NCBI GenBank assembly: GCA_905207385.1
Contig: CAJLLH010000081.1
Span: forward strand, 1 to 5,904
DNA from: an uncultured Eubacteriales bacterium
GTDB taxonomy: Bacteria > Bacillota > Clostridia > Christensenellales > Borkfalkiaceae
Length of the DNA: 5,904 nucleotides
Direction of reading: 5' to 3'
The translations under genes were made by a program, and so were the position numbers. The notes beneath the pieces are model-generated. The model saw nothing but the letters and a program-made list of their open reading frames with translations, searched no databases and was not told the origin of the DNA. Shown here in pieces: positions 5,898 through 5,904 of the stretch (position 1 is the first letter of the stretch; every line of letters starts with the position of its first letter).

Positions 5898-5904
5898 AAT
5901 TAAA

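Noticed and set aside
1..5904. CRISPR arrays, tRNA or rRNA genes, insertion sequences, defence systems
   Set aside because: No spaced direct repeats, tRNA-like or rRNA-like sequence, transposase or terminal repeats were seen; gene content is ordinary membrane physiology.

Overview
All four genes I can support lie on the minus strand, so the window reads from right to left. The protein families, clear Shine-Dalgarno sites, TTGACA/TATAAT-type promoters and intrinsic-terminator style suggest a Gram-positive-type bacterium. My best guess is an uncultured member of the class Clostridia, with GC-rich coding sequence and very AT-rich spacers. Placement below class is not supported.

Right part (5904 to about 2985): a promoter at 5835-5807 drives a probable three-gene operon. 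It encodes a 104-residue protein with two membrane segments (5707-5393), a 186-residue protein with two membrane segments (5338-4778), and a cardiolipin synthase of the phospholipase D family (4788-3016). The last two genes overlap by 11 bases. The operon ends in a GC-rich hairpin just after the cardiolipin synthase stop. The two small proteins are not recognised; their position suggests a role at the membrane, possibly linked to phospholipid synthesis.

Middle (about 2985 to 2748): this 268-base spacer is the most interesting part. It holds an essentially perfect promoter (TTGACA, 17 bases, TGC-TATAAT) followed by a leader RNA of about 180 nt. The leader has a GC-rich conserved-looking core (2918-2866) that can fold into hairpins, then an AT-rich linker, then a 14-bp hairpin ending in a U-run. 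The first 19 nt of the core side (2928-2910) are complementary without interruption to the 3' arm and U-run of that terminator. The leader can therefore adopt two mutually exclusive folds, the hallmark of a transcription-attenuating riboswitch. I cannot name its class from sequence alone.

Left part (2747 to 21): one complete P-type ATPase of the calcium-pump (P2A, SERCA/PMCA-like) type, 908 residues, with all catalytic motifs. The leader plus pump looks like an ion-responsive transport unit, probably sensing a metal or alkali cation. This is inference. The two transcription units are co-directional but appear to be controlled separately.
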